A stretch of 64,000 bases of DNA from Trichomonas vaginalis G3 (GCF_026262505.1 NC_067203.1:10478001-10542000), one strand, 5' to 3'. Shown: positions 6,720-17,038, numbered from the stretch's first letter. Translations and numbers: made by a program. The notes: generated from the sequence alone by a model not told the origin.

Positions 6720-7112
6720 ATGTTTGAGATGAAGAGAGCAATTGACGCCTTAGTTGTTCTAGCAGGTAAGGTTTCAGAATATAACGCAAAAATGAACCCG
6801 CAATGTTCTAAATGTAAGGCAGCAATTAGGAAATATAACTACTCAGTCAAAGAGATAGAACGTATGAGAAACGACTATGCAGATTTAAAGAAAGAAGCAG
6901 AAAAGCCAGCAGAAGATAAAATGGACATGTTAGAATTTCTGAACAAAAACTATCCAACTGCTGACGATTTCCTTCTATCTGACGTCAAGAAGAAGTATAA
7001 AGAGACTTTCGGTATCGTTAAAACATTCGATATCCTCAGCGAAGAAATAGAAGCTACAAAACTGTTTAGAGTCTCACGAATTCATAACGTTTACCATGTA
7101 AAACGCTTATAA
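6720..7112 (+). CDS. Virus-like cassette protein with CxxC and coiled coil
   Basis: This 130-residue frame carries a CSKCK motif near residue 30. A coiled-coil segment (EIERMRNDYADLKKEAEK) follows, then a helical C-terminus ending YHVKRL. The stop is TAA in TAAA, and a reverse hairpin module begins seven bases later. The last 28 bases are duplicated at 7263-7290, again directly before a module. I do not recognise the family. It is treated as a fossil piece. Confidence 0.4.
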   Translation: MFEMKRAIDALVVLAGKVSEYNAKMNPQCSKCKAAIRKYNYSVKEIERMRNDYADLKKEAEKPAEDKMDMLEFLNKNYPTADDFLLSDVKKKYKETFGIVKTFDILSEEIEATKLFRVSRIHNVYHVKRL

Positions 7113-7118
7113 ATAACT

Positions 7119-7164
7119 GGGTAGAAAACAGGTTAGAAAACAGGTTAGATCTAACCTTCTACCC
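7119..7164 (-). repeat. 46-bp hairpin module, reverse
   Basis: Opposite orientation to 5913, with the same 46-base length and layout. It lies immediately after the stop of the frame at 6720. Confidence 0.85.
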
Positions 7165-7262
7165 TAAAATATATTTTTGCTGAATTCAGCAACAAAATTC
7201 TGAGTAAAATAATTTTTAGGGCTTGTGTCAAACCGTTGAGTTTTCACAAAATTTAAAAAATA

Positions 7263-7290
7263 ACGTTTACCATGTAAAACGCTTATAAAA
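7263..7290 (+). repeat. Duplicate of the 3' end of the frame at 6720
   Basis: It repeats the bases at 7086-7113 and is again followed by a reverse module. The gene tail and module were therefore copied as a unit. Confidence 0.8.
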
Positions 7291-7296
7291 TAACTG

Positions 7297-7342
7297 GGGT
7301 AGAAAACAGGTTAGAAAACAGGTTAGATCTAACCTTCTACCC
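7297..7342 (-). repeat. 46-bp hairpin module, reverse
   Basis: Same layout as 7119-7164, followed by TAAACATTATTTTT. Confidence 0.85.
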
Positions 7343-7515
7343 TAAACATTATTTTTGTCTGATTTACGCTCATTACGATGAAGAAGTCTTGACAAAACAT
7401 GTATGTTTAGTTTCGATGAAATCATGACAAAGAATGTACGATGAAGAAGTCTTGACAAAACATTTACGAAGAAGTCTTGACAAAACATTTACGATGAAAT
7501 CATGAAAATTCATGA
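7343..7515. repeat. Non-coding spacer of GAAGTCTTGACAAAACA repeats
   Basis: Irregular repeats of ACGATGAAGAAGTCTTGACA, the same family as the regular 25-bp array at 18243-18423. No gene is seen. Confidence 0.7.
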
Positions 7516-7561
7516 GGTTAGAAAAGAGGTGAGAAAAGAGGTTAGATCTAACCTTCTACCC
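7516..7561 (-). repeat. 46-bp hairpin module, reverse (imperfect outer arm)
   Basis: The left outer arm reads GGTTAGA rather than GGGTAGA. The rest matches the module. Confidence 0.75.
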
Positions 7562-7837
7562 TAAAATATATTTTTGCTGAATTCAGCACAAAAATCTGAG
7601 TAAAATGGCATAAGATTGCTTCCCTCGAAACCCCAGTCGCCAAAACTCTATGAAAACAGTGAAGAACAGCGACCAGGGAAAAAAAACTTAGTCGCCTAAA
7701 ACTCATGAAAATCGTGAAATTTCTCTAGACCGGATTTTACCGGCCTTGCCTAAAACACATGAAAATCATGAAGAACAGCGAGTACGTAAGAAAACTTAGT
7801 CGCCAAAACTCATGAAAATCGTGAATTTCCTTAAGAC
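7562..7837. repeat. Non-coding spacer with ACTTAGTCGCC repeats
   Basis: It contains the palindrome GCTGAATTCAGC (also at 7178) and three degenerate copies of ACTTAGTCGCCAAAACTCAT. GAAGAACAGCGA also occurs twice. A piece near 7620 resembles the KilA-N gene near 8800 (TTGCTTCCCTCGAAA). No open gene is seen. Confidence 0.5.
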
Positions 7838-7896
7838 AGAAAAAATAAAGTTAGTTTTTTATAAAATATTTTTTTATTTTGTATGTAAGAACAGAA
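7838..7896 (+). promoter_or_regulatory. Shared AT-rich leader, copy 2
   Basis: GACAGAAAAAATAAAGTTAG, then an AT-rich run and TTTTGTATGTAAGAACAG. It is nearly the same as the sequence at 8517-8584. Confidence 0.5.
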
Positions 7897-8490
7897 ATGA
7901 CAAACATTGAGTTTGAAACAGTTAGAAAGATAGACAATGACACCAAAGTGGTTAGAATAGGTGATTTAAACGTAAGATACTCAAAGAAATACAACAAATA
8001 TTCTTTGTCAGACATTATATCTCCATCTGGAAAGAAAACATGGCATTGGGTTGGAATTGCTTCAACTCAGAAAATTTTGACAAGAAATCCTGAGCTTATG
8101 ATATCGGTAAGATTCTATGGAACTACAGCATATCTTATAGACAAAAGTCTTATACATTTTTATGGTTAGACCCAGTTGTTGGATATAACTTCATAACATA
8201 TGGTTCGTTCGACTCAGAACGTTGCAGTGAAGGCTTACTTTACATCGTTCAGAAACCGATAGGACTTCAATACAAAGAGATATAAGATAGGAAGAACATA
8301 TAATATAACTCAAAGATATGACAGTACAGTCAATAGAGTTAAGGTTGTGTTCGTTAACGATATGAGAGCTGCTGAAACAGAACTACTTGAAAAGTTTGAG
8401 AAAATATATAAAAGGTAAAGAAACGTTTGAAGTAGATAGATAGATAAAAGCTATAAAATTATTTGACGAAGTTGCTGAAAAATACATGTA
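7897..8490 (+). pseudogene. KilA-N / T5orf172-like viral protein, broken
   Basis: The N-terminal part (from the ATG at 7897) resembles a KilA-N/MSV199 DNA-binding domain: VRYSKKYNKYSLSDIISPSG, then a Trp-rich stretch and a predicted WxxP-like region. Further along, a KIGRTYNITQR motif and an E-x-L-x-x-F pattern resemble the T5orf172/GIY-YIG-type nuclease domain that often follows KilA-N in large DNA viruses and phages. The gene looks broken, with about three breaks. It sits in the cassette bounded by hairpin modules and follows the shared leader. Confidence 0.55.
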
Positions 8491-8516
8491 AAGCGTTTAT
8501 TTTTGGTCTTTTGTGA

Positions 8517-8584
8517 AAGACAGAAAAAATAAAGTTAGTTTTATTTTTATTTATTTTTTTATTTTGTATGTAAAGACAGATATG
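8517..8584 (+). promoter_or_regulatory. Shared AT-rich leader, copy 3
   Basis: Repeats the leader at 7838-7896, upstream of the second KilA-N gene. Confidence 0.5.
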
Positions 8585-8631
8585 TCAACAACAGAGAACA
8601 CAAAAAACAGTTATAGTCCATGAAGCCATAA

Positions 8632-9135
8632 ATGAAGAATATGAGTACATACAGATATAAACAGTTACGTCTCATTCGTTTCAAAGACGATATGTACCAA
8701 ATGCAAAGTATTTTGAACGCTCTTCGTTCTACAAAGCAAGCATATCATTGGTTTGAAAACCAACAGACAAAAGAACTTTTAGAAGAATTTCCTCATATGT
8801 TTGCTTCCCTCGAAAAACCGAGGAATGAGATTCCGTATGAAAATCGTGAAAAATTGCCAAACGGTTTGAGAGGATATTATGTACATAGACTTCTTGTAAA
8901 TGCTGTTGCAATGTGGGCTTCGCCTCGTTATGCTTGGTATATTTACAGACTTCTTGACGAAATTCATAGACAAGAACGTGAAGAGCTAGAGAACAAGCTT
9001 GAAGCAAAAGACAAAAGCATTCAGAAAAGAATACCACGTTCGGTACCAAAAGGTAAGGAAAAGAACTATAAGTATATGATTTATACTGAAGAGATGGAAA
9101 ATGAAGAAGATAAGATATGGTTATTGTTCATTTAG
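8632..9135 (+). CDS. KilA-N domain virus-like protein
   Basis: This 167-residue frame has a recognisable KilA-N core: FKDDMYQMQSILNALRSTKQ, then WFENQQTKELLEE, then GYYVHRLLVNAVAMWASPRY and YRLLDEI. These are the hallmark gxYvh-aWasPxfa features of the domain. A coiled coil (about residues 115-140) and a second block (YKYMIYTEEMENEEDKIW) follow, like the C-terminal domains attached to KilA-N in NCLDVs. Known family members bind DNA or RNA in viruses and phages. Similar sequence continues past 9135, so the gene looks broken or shortened. It is treated as a fossil. Confidence 0.7.
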   Translation: MKNMSTYRYKQLRLIRFKDDMYQMQSILNALRSTKQAYHWFENQQTKELLEEFPHMFASLEKPRNEIPYENREKLPNGLRGYYVHRLLVNAVAMWASPRYAWYIYRLLDEIHRQEREELENKLEAKDKSIQKRIPRSVPKGKEKNYKYMIYTEEMENEEDKIWLLFI

Positions 9136-9281
9136 TCAGAAGAAACAACAAAAGCTTTTACGACCTTGCTAAGATTTACAAATCTGACAGAAATTGGTTC
9201 TATCGCGAAACTTACCGATTTCAATGACACCGAATGAAGATGTGAAACAAATAGTTCAAGATACTTTACCTCAAACACACT

Positions 9282-9383
9282 ATGAATATTAAAGGTTGTA
9301 CAATTCTTACCTTCAAAGAAGATTTGCCATTGTTAAAGGAAAAAAATAACAGAGTATTTGACAACTTCAAACAAGCAGAGTAA
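9282..9383 (+). CDS. 33-residue hypothetical frame
   Basis: A short open frame (MNIKGCTILTFKEDLPLLKE at the start) between the KilA-N gene and the ATPase. It has no recognised similarity and may be a gene remnant. Confidence 0.2.
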   Translation: MNIKGCTILTFKEDLPLLKEKNNRVFDNFKQAE

Positions 9384-9396
9384 ATGAACTCTTTAT

Positions 9397-10279
9397 TTTT
9401 CAAGCTTGACTTTTTACAATTTGAACTTTGTTTGCGTAGATATGAATTCTGAAAGAAGTATGAGGGTCTTGTATGACTTTGTACTTCTCCCATAGTTCAT
9501 GTCTGTCAAACTTACCTGCCATGGACTCTTTCATAAGTTCCATGAAATCGTCTTCGGACAATCCGGGGAAAAGTATTATGTCAGTAAGTATTCTTTTAAC
9601 ATCCTTACTTAAACTCTTGGCTGTCTGTACACATATTACGACTGAGATGTTAAAGTGTCTGAGCTTCTTAAGAATTCGACACATGTCTTGTTCTCTGTTC
9701 TTTAACAAAGGATGAGAAGCAAAGTCATCTAAGATAAGAAGACATCTGTTGAGGGTAAGTTCTTCCATCGTAAGATTGCAATTTCTTCGAAATGTATTCT
9801 ATCTCTTTCTGTTTTGTTTCTGAAGTGTTTCTTCTCTAATATTCTCTGCATTTCCTCATTTGGGTCTTTGAACTTAGAATTTATATACTCATTTATAGCA
9901 TTATACTTCAAAACTCTTCTTTGGTACTTCTTTATCCAATCTAACAACTCAGTATCCTTTATACATACCTAACTTAGACTTCTTTATAATATCTTTGAAC
10001 GAATTGACGGTTTGGTCAAATTGACCAGAAGTCGAACAAATAACAACTAACTCATAAAATGGGTTCTTCTCATCTAGTTCTTGTTGTTGTGCAGCCATTT
10101 TAAGATAAGTGAAAGTCTTACCCGACCCAGGTGGTGCGATTAGACCTGTTATACCATTCTGAGCAAATAAGAACTTGTCATGTATAGGTTTTATCTGAGC
10201 ATTTTCTAACTTCCTCTTGTTCTTCTTCAAAACATTCTCAAATTTCTTGTCAATGTCAGCAAACTTTTTTTTCTAACAT
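9397..10279 (-). pseudogene. Maverick genome-packaging ATPase (FtsK/HerA/A32-like), broken
   Basis: The minus-strand reading begins at the ATG at 10279. A Walker A motif (GLIAPPGSGKT) lies about 45 residues in, and a Walker B motif (CLLILDD) lies about 150 residues further on. This is the order seen in the packaging ATPases of Polintons, adenovirus-like elements and NCLDVs, which pump DNA into the capsid. A conserved sensor-like stretch (ISVVICVQTAKSL) follows. The gene looks broken, with about three breaks. Its last 29 bases recur at 5851-5879. Confidence 0.8.
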
Positions 10280-10301
10280 ATTTTTAGAAAAATTAAAATT
10301 T

Positions 10302-10775
10302 TTATCTTTTAGAAAATTGTCTAGCGATTTCGCTATCTATATTCGAGACAAACTTTTTGACAGCAAAACATCTGTCGACCATAAAAATCTTACATAGTGT
10401 AAACAAGAAAGGTGAATTTGTTCTAAAGTTCTGTTTCTGGGAATATGACAAGAACCATAAAACATTACAAAGAGCAGTCTTAAAATTTGTCAATGACAGA
10501 CTTGTTGACAGAGATGACACCGATTGGAAAGATGAAGTCCAACAAAAGTTCTTAGAATGCAAAGAAGACACATGCGCTGTTCTGAAGATGAAATAGAAAA
10601 CAGAATAGAAGAGCTATTAAAGGACAAAGAACTTTTACATAAATATGGTTCTGAGAAATTTGACATAACTCCACCAGAAAGAAGAAGAAGAGAGAAAGAA
10701 AGAAAAGAAGAAAAGAAAGTAGAAGAGAAGAAAGAACCTGAACCAGTTCCAGAGAAGGTGAGATATGACATGTAA
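10302..10775 (+). pseudogene. Maverick gene with charged C-terminus, unnamed, broken
   Basis: Two overlapping plus-strand frames diverge from the ATPase. The first has a mixed alpha/beta composition (FVLKFCFWEYDKNHKTLQRA). The second is strongly charged, ending in a Glu/Lys/Arg run followed by PEPVPEKVRYDM. The stop is TAA in TAAA. I do not recognise the family. It looks broken, with about one break. Confidence 0.45.
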
Positions 10776-10794
10776 AAATAAAATTTTATTTTTA

Positions 10795-11181
10795 GAACAT
10801 TTCTGGGTCAATGTCAATGTTCTCTTCCTCTTTAGGAGCAAAACACTGGCTTTAGACTCTAAAATCTTTTTACCCAATTTACCTTGAACTTCAACTATCT
10901 TAGACTCATATTCATAGTCGTCTGTCTTCTTTGGTTCATAAGGTTATAACAAGTTTGTATGCTTTGCCTTCTTTAAGGTTTGAGAACCTTCTGTCAAAAT
11001 TTTCTTTGACTGTTAACAAACCTTCTATGTCTAAGTCTTCAAATTTCGCACCATTTTTAGTCACAATAGCAAACTTAACTGGTTCGATGTTCCAAACTTT
11101 GTCAAATGTAGACTTTTCAAAATGGTAGAAGTAAACATTCAAATATGTGAATGGGTCTAGTTCTTCTTTGACTTCTGTCAT
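10795..11181 (-). pseudogene. Small Maverick gene, unnamed, broken
   Basis: It starts at the ATG at 11181 (MTEVKEELDPFTYLNVYFYH). TACTGAGATGAA just upstream is the same start-site motif as at 1357 and 1529. The first 80 residues look like one beta-rich domain. I do not recognise the family. It looks broken, with about two breaks. Confidence 0.45.
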
Positions 11182-11254
11182 GTACTTATTTACTGAGATG
11201 AATTTGTCATCTTTTTCTATCGGATAAAAAAAATATTTTTTTTTTAAACGTTTT

Positions 11255-11832
11255 AAAATGGTATGCCATATAGCTTCTTGAATTTGTTAAGAAGTATTCG
11301 AACGTGTTTCCATCTGTATCTCTAGTGTTTACATAAGCATAGCCTGCCTTAGTAAAATATACTTGTAATTTCCTATAGTTTACGCCGGTATAAAAGTAGA
11401 AAGAGTCTTGTTCTTCGCTATAGTAGTAAAACTCAAACGTATGCTCGCCATAGTCTGTAATTTCAATTGTTTCATCTTCTAGTTCGTCGACAAATTCGAA
11501 TACAATATCTCCAATTTGCCTTTGTTCTTATTGTTTCGAACGAGTGACCCAACGTAAGTTTTCAAGTCTATTGTCGTTTCTTATACGGTTTATATGGTCT
11601 ACAAAAGGTAAATTGTTAGGATTCAGTATAAAATGAGTTGCAATGACAACATGTTTAAAATAGTGTTTTCCACCCATCTTCATAACAGCATATCCGTTAT
11701 TCGCTCCCATTCGCTTAAAACTCTTTTTGTCTTTTTGTTTCTGACTTCAAATGACTCACAACAGTGAATTTCATATTTCTCATCTAACAAACAAGTTTCC
11801 CAACGGTCTGCTCCAACAAACTCAGCGTACAT
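11255..11832 (-). pseudogene. HNH homing-type endonuclease, copy B, broken
   Basis: This is the inverted counterpart of the HNH gene at 2334-2918, with the same HNH_3 core (KHVVIATHFI, NNLPFVDHIN, RLENLRWVT). It looks broken, with a few breaks. A second copy of its first about 70 bases stands at 11880-11954. Confidence 0.75.
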
Positions 11833-11879
11833 TTCAAATAAAATAAAAAAATATTTTTTTAAAAATATATTGTTTTAAA

Positions 11880-11954
11880 ATAGTATGCCATTTCATATTT
11901 CTCATCTAACAAACAAGTTTCCCAACGGTCGTCTCCAACAAACTCAGCGTACAT
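11880..11954 (-). repeat. Partial duplication of the HNH 5' end, copy B
   Basis: Counterpart of the duplication at 2163-2241 in copy A. Confidence 0.75.
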
Positions 11955-11985
11955 TTCAAATTCGAATAAAAAAATATTTTTTTCT

Positions 11986-12571
11986 TTACTTAACATAACC
12001 GCCTGCTGCCATAAGTCTTTGACGCAACCCATACCAGCTAATGAAGGTTGACTTGGTTTAGTTTCCAAACTAAACTTTGGTTTTGGTTTATCTTCAGTTT
12101 TGGTTTTTCTTCTTCTATCGGTTTTTCGTCACTTTTCGGTTCCTCTGACTTTACCTCACCTGCAGGAACAGTTTGTGTTGTCAACATCTTCATAAATATT
12201 TCATATGCCATTTGTTTTTGTTTTCCTTTCAACTTTTTGTGTTTGTTGTAAAGTTTAGAATATTTCGACTCTAAGTCAATGAGATGTTCTATAATGAACT
12301 GTTGGTCAGTGAAGTATACTTTCCCATCTGTTGTCTCATAAAACTCCTTCAGACTTCAATATTTTATTTGTGAGAGTCTGTTTCTTTTTGAGATACTAGC
12401 CGTTCCATTTCTATGAAAAGTGACTTTGTAGTTAGGGTTTGTATTTCCAGACCTGGCACTTTCTATTATTGAATTTTTCTCTTCATCTGTAAGTTCTTTG
12501 ACAGGTTTTGACAATGGTTCTGAACTTTTTGTTTGTGGTGTCAAATCTACCGTTTCAACTTCTTCGGTCAT
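11986..12571 (-). pseudogene. Charged 194-residue Maverick protein, copy B, broken
   Basis: Inverted counterpart of the gene at 1546-2130, nearly identical by eye. It looks broken, with a few breaks. The shared start-site motif is kept at its 5' end. Confidence 0.7.
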
Positions 12572-12590
12572 TTCATCTCAGTAAAAAATT

Positions 12591-12743
12591 TTAGTTTGGT
12601 TTGTTTTCAACTGGTTGTTTAGGTTTTTTAAGTCGGTCTAAAACTTCCTGAGGTATAGGAAGAACTTGACAAACACGTTGTGTAACTGCTGGAAGTCGAC
12701 AAATCCATCTTGAACCCATTTGTCTCAATGCTGTATTGTTCAT
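12591..12743 (-). CDS. 50-residue basic Maverick protein, copy B
   Basis: Counterpart of the gene at 1374-1526. The frame is open from end to end, with only a few base changes. The start-site motif is present with one base missing. Confidence 0.5.
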   Translation of the reverse strand: MNNTALRQMGSRWICRLPAVTQRVCQVLPIPQEVLDRLKKPKQPVENKPN

Positions 12744-12761
12744 TCATCTCAGTAAAAAACT

Positions 12762-13164
12762 TTACATTCCCCACGTTTGAGGCGGTTGAGGTTGGTTATT
12801 GTTTACCCACTGTTGTGCATGGTTATATCCTCTGTTAAAGAATCTTTCACCTTGGTCCATATAGTGTCCTGCTTGGTTATAGTAGTTCATTTGCTTTGTT
12901 ATAATAGTTTCCTGCTTGTCTTCCTACATTGTCCATCCATCCTTGAACTTTTCCTCTTGTTTCAGGATTTGGAATAAGATTTGTTGCATCTCGTGCTACA
13001 TCCCAACCTTTCTGTACAGTTTGTATAATAGGTTGTGCTTTCTCTTTAAGTATACCTAATGTACTCAAAATCTTCCTTCCAACTCCAAATACACCTCTGG
13101 CTATTGTTCCCACTGCGGGCAAAAATCTGGATGCAACTCCTGCTAATGCGCCAAATAAACCCAT
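12762..13164 (-). pseudogene. Gly/Ala-rich small Maverick protein, copy B, broken
   Basis: Inverted counterpart of the gene at 953-1354, with the same amphipathic N-terminus. It looks broken, with about one break. It starts 18 bases from the divergent integrase. Confidence 0.7.
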
Positions 13165-13182
13165 TTCTTATAGGGGTAAAAA

Positions 13183-14141
13183 ATGACGAATCCAAACAAG
13201 GACCCCTATGTTTCTAAAGCGACAAAGAAAGCACTCATGATAAAATCTTTAGTTCAACACCAAATGCTTGGTTTATGGATATCTTGGAAAACATTCCGAG
13301 GTATAGAGAAGATGGACCACCATACTGGTTAATATTTGTTGGTCAAAACACAAGATACTGTGAAGCCATACCATTATGGTCCAAAAATATTTTAGATGTG
13401 AAAACTGCTTTGACAATATTCGTTTGACAAATACCATCCAACAAAACTGACATCTGACTGTGAAAGTTTCTTTCAAATCAGATGATATTAAAAACTATCT
13501 GCGTTCAAAAAATGTAAACCAATATTTCATTGTCGACCAAAACCATTCTGCTCTTGGTGTCATTGACGGATGTATAAAAATGTTAAGAGACTTTAAAACC
13601 AACCACAAGGTGGTGAAGCAAATGAAATGTCATATGACGACAAGTATAGACACTTCTCCATGGCAAAGATGAGACAAGTTTTAAATATTTACAATAACCG
13701 TAAACAAAAAAGGTTTGGGAAACCACTCCCCGAAGGAAATGAAAAACAACCCCGACTTAGAGAAAGACTATATATTTAATAATTTAGTCAAAAGAGACAA
13801 ACAAGAAAGAATGCCGGCTTCAAACTTCAGAAAGGTGACAAAGTAAAAATAGAAATACCTAAACGCGACCCATATGAAAATACTATTGACTATGACAACA
13901 ATGGGAACTCACAGGTACTCACATTCGTGTTCGTAAAAATAGAAAAAGTATACAAGAGAATATTATGAAGTTTTAGGCAAACATGGCAAAATGTACACAC
14001 TGCAAGCAGAAGATAAAACTACTATTGTCAGACCTCGTTCAAACTTGTCAAAGTTCAAGGTGGTATACTTTCAAAGACAGTTCCTAACAAATATAAGACA
14101 ATCCTGACGAATATGCTAAAGAAGTTGAAAATGACGACTAA
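13183..14141 (+). pseudogene. Maverick integrase, copy B, broken
   Basis: Full-length counterpart of the integrase at 1-935, with the same N-terminus (MTNPNKDPYVSKATKKALM). It looks broken, with several breaks. It converges on the fibre-like gene downstream. Confidence 0.75.
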
Positions 14142-15519
14142 GCATTTCTATACCATGCGTAAACTGTCATGTAAGGTGGCATGTAGTCTTTACTTTGTCC
14201 CGTTGTTTGCGTATATCCTGTAACGCGATGTGTATGGTTTCCAATCTCCCTGAGTGTTACCCCAGAAACAATTTATAGCAAAACTGAACGTCGTCTTTAA
14301 CATCATATCCTTTACCTTTTTTCATTGCTGACCAATCCCAAAATTTATGCTTATGCCAACCTGCTGAGATGTACTTAAATCTATGTAGTGACTGTGCGCA
14401 GGTAAATTTTCACCTGAAATCGTTTTACTTCCACCTGTTTCCTTTGAAAGAGTTTGCACAATACAAAAACCTGTCGACTATTTGAGTCCAAGTTCCAAAA
14501 CCAAGTACTACTTCTGGTCTGGTAGAGTTCATTGACGTATAAATAGAACCAACAGGATATAATGTTTTGAAGTATTTCTGTCTTTAATGTTTGAAGCTCT
14601 GTTTTGTCTGCTTTCTTGTCATATAAATCTTGAGCAGTGAATTTAATATTATGTTCATCCTTCATGACATAAACATCTTTACATCTAATGTTTCTCATCG
14701 TCGTTATGTCGTCATCCGATGTTAAACCTTGTGGAAAGTTAGGAGGTTTATAATATAATACATCCCCACCAGTTTCTTCAAGTTCCTTCAATACTTTCTA
14801 TAGCAACAGTTGTGAAGAAATCATGTGTATGGTTCTTGTCTGCTTTCTTTTCAAGGCTAACGTTTAAGTCTGTTATTTCAGAAGATGTATGTGTATGAGT
14901 CTTATTTGCTTTCTTCTCTAACTCATCGTTAACATAAGTTTTATCTGCTTTAAGGTCTAAACATCCTGAAACCCATCCTGTATTAGCTTTAGTTTTAAAA
15001 ATCTTCGATGTCCATTCATGATACCGTTCAACCTTTTCTTTAATTTCATTATCTTTTTCATCCACATATTCCTTATCCGCCTTCTTCGCTAACACACTAG
15101 CCACAAGTTCCTCATCCGCTTTCCTGTTTAAGGTTTCTTGTAGTTTGTAATATCAGATATAGAATGTGTATGAGTCTTTTTAGAATATTCGTTTTCAGCT
15201 CTTGTCACTTCACTTGACATTTTATTGTCAACTATTCTTTGTCAGCTTTGTTGTCAACATCTGCTTTCAAAAGAAGTTCATTTATAGGTTTCTCGTTTAA
15301 AGTTCCTTTTGTTGGATTTATACAGACAGTATTGTTCTTCTTGTCTTGAAATAGAAACTCATCTGTCATTGGGTTTAATGTCAGTTTTAAGTTTCCTTCT
15401 TTCAATGACTCAGATATCTTAGAATAGTTTGAAAAGTTTGTTGTGTTCTTATTTAGAGCTTGCATAATGAGTTGTCGGTTGTGTTGTATTTCTCTCATGG
15501 AAGCAATATCTTTCGACAT
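14142..15519 (-). pseudogene. Fibre-like (phage tail-collar-like) Maverick protein, copy B, broken
   Basis: The N-terminal part (MSKDIASMREIQHNRQLIMQ) is followed by repeated ADK-x-YVD and HTH-T-SSEITDL units typical of phage tail-fibre shafts. The 3' part holds the NPVGSIYTS and LPAHSHY-like collar segments seen whole in copy C. The first and last parts nearly match copy C, while the middle is different. It looks broken, with about four or more breaks. Confidence 0.65.
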
Positions 15520-15537
15520 TTTTATTCTAGATAAAAT

Positions 15538-16387
15538 ATGCTTCCAATAGAAAAAGAAAATTCAAGAGTTGCTACAACTAAACCATTAGATGAACTTTTT
15601 ACTAATGTCGGTCAAAAGTTTGAGACAGAGACCGTAAAGCATGAAGGCTATCGTTTTGACTACCCATTAAGATGGCTAAGAGACCCATCTGTCACAAAAG
15701 CTATTGGCTTTCGTAGAATAAAATTTGTGTCTGTAGAAGATAAAAGTTTTCCATTTATTGTAAGGTTTCATATAGATTATATATCTGAAGGGAAACGAAA
15801 AATGTGGGAAGAAATTGAGCTAATACAAGTTGACCTTTCATCTTCTCTACAGACTGCGTTAAAAAATATAGAAGATAAAATAAATTCATGTTATGCAAAA
15901 TATGCTGATGAATATGCAAATACCGAGAGCACACTTTATGTGAGAATTGTATATGACAAACAAAATTCACAAGTGTCATTTCAAATCTACGAAAACAATC
16001 CAAATAAAGACGAACAAATATATACAGAATTCACTGCAATGTCATGGTATTATTTGCAAAGAATGTTAAATCAGAAAGTCGAACTTCCTTTAGCAAATAT
16101 TTTACAGTCGATATGCAAGAGATGAACCATATTTATTTAAAGATGTTTTCGACCAAGATGCTATTATTGTTCATGCTTCATTTTCTGGCGCCCAAAACTC
16201 TTTCTTATGCTTGGCAAATGACTTTTACGAAAAACCTACAAAGTTATACGAACCACCAAGTGGAAGTATTTCAGACTTTCAAGTATGGTTTACTACAGAT
16301 GGAAGAAAAAGAATAATTCCATTATACCATGCGTTTTACTTAGAACTTAGTTTCATATACAACTACTATCGAACGGTAAAAATATAA
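15538..16387 (+). pseudogene. Capsid-associated Maverick protein, variant 2, broken
   Basis: Related to 2956-3816 and 36844-37665. The first about 65 residues (ENSRVATTKPLDELFTNVGQ, then YRFDYPLRWLRDP) and the last about 75 are nearly identical to copy C, but the central about 120 residues are strongly different. It looks broken, with about one break. It lies 18 bases from the divergent fibre-like gene. Confidence 0.55.
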
Positions 16388-16391
16388 TTTT

Positions 16392-16634
16392 TTAATACGG
16401 TTGAGGTGTTGGATTTGGTTGCCAACTAGACTGTGGTGCAGGTTCAGGCTGTTGTATAACAGGAGCTTGTTCTTCTGGTTCAGGGTCTTTAGGTATAATA
16501 CCAACAAACTGACCTACTCTTTTACCAATATTTTTGACTCCGTTCCAAATTCCTTTTCCGACAGATTTTATTCCATTCCATATACCTCTTCCAACATTTC
16601 GAAAGAAGTTTCCTATCTTACTGAAGAAACCCAT
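16392..16634 (-). CDS. Amphipathic Gly/Trp/Lys-rich small Maverick protein
   Basis: This 80-residue protein has three near-repeats of an amphipathic GRGIWNGIKSVGKG-like unit, followed by a Pro/Gln-rich tail. Alternating Gly, Trp, Val/Ile and Lys would suit a membrane-active or DNA-condensing minor virion peptide (pVI/pX-like), which is inference from composition. The frame is open here. A changed copy lies at 36574-36840. The stop is TAA. Confidence 0.55.
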   Translation of the reverse strand: MGFFSKIGNFFRNVGRGIWNGIKSVGKGIWNGVKNIGKRVGQFVGIIPKDPEPEEQAPVIQQPEPAPQSSWQPNPTPQPY

Positions 16635-16652
16635 TTTACTATATGTAAAAAT

Positions 16653-17015
16653 CTAATGTCCGCCTAGTCTCTTACGTTTCCTGTTGAGTTCCATAGCATT
16701 CTTTAACTGGAGCTCATACATTCTGTTTCTCCTCTGGTAGAAAACATATTCTGGGTCAACTCCTGTGTTCGCGTCATCTGCATAAAGTTGTTTATATCCC
16801 ACTTCAGGGTTTGTATAAAACTCTTTCCATCTCATATTTGCATACCATGGTGGCAAACCTAACGCAGCGTCATTTGACATGGCAGTTTGCATTTGTACAT
16901 CTGTTGGCACTTGACCATAGTTTGCCATTGCAGTTTGTATTCTAACTTCATTTGGAATATTCTCTGGGTTTGGTTGTCCAGGTTGCTGTGCATTCGCTAA
17001 GTTCTGTGCGTCCAT
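16653..17015 (-). CDS. 120-residue Maverick protein with tandem QTAMxN units
   Basis: The N-terminus is Asn/Gln/Pro-rich and carries two near-repeats (EVRIQTAMANYGQVP, DVQMQTAMSNDAALG). A WYANMRWKEFYTNPE block follows, then a basic C-terminal helix (ELNRKRKRLGGH) that could bind DNA. I do not recognise the family. A copy lies at 36196-36552. It is one of three tightly packed minus-strand genes. Confidence 0.55.
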   Translation of the reverse strand: MDAQNLANAQQPGQPNPENIPNEVRIQTAMANYGQVPTDVQMQTAMSNDAALGLPPWYANMRWKEFYTNPEVGYKQLYADDANTGVDPEYVFYQRRNRMYELQLKNAMELNRKRKRLGGH

Positions 17016-17038
17016 TTAATATTAGATAAAAATATCTC

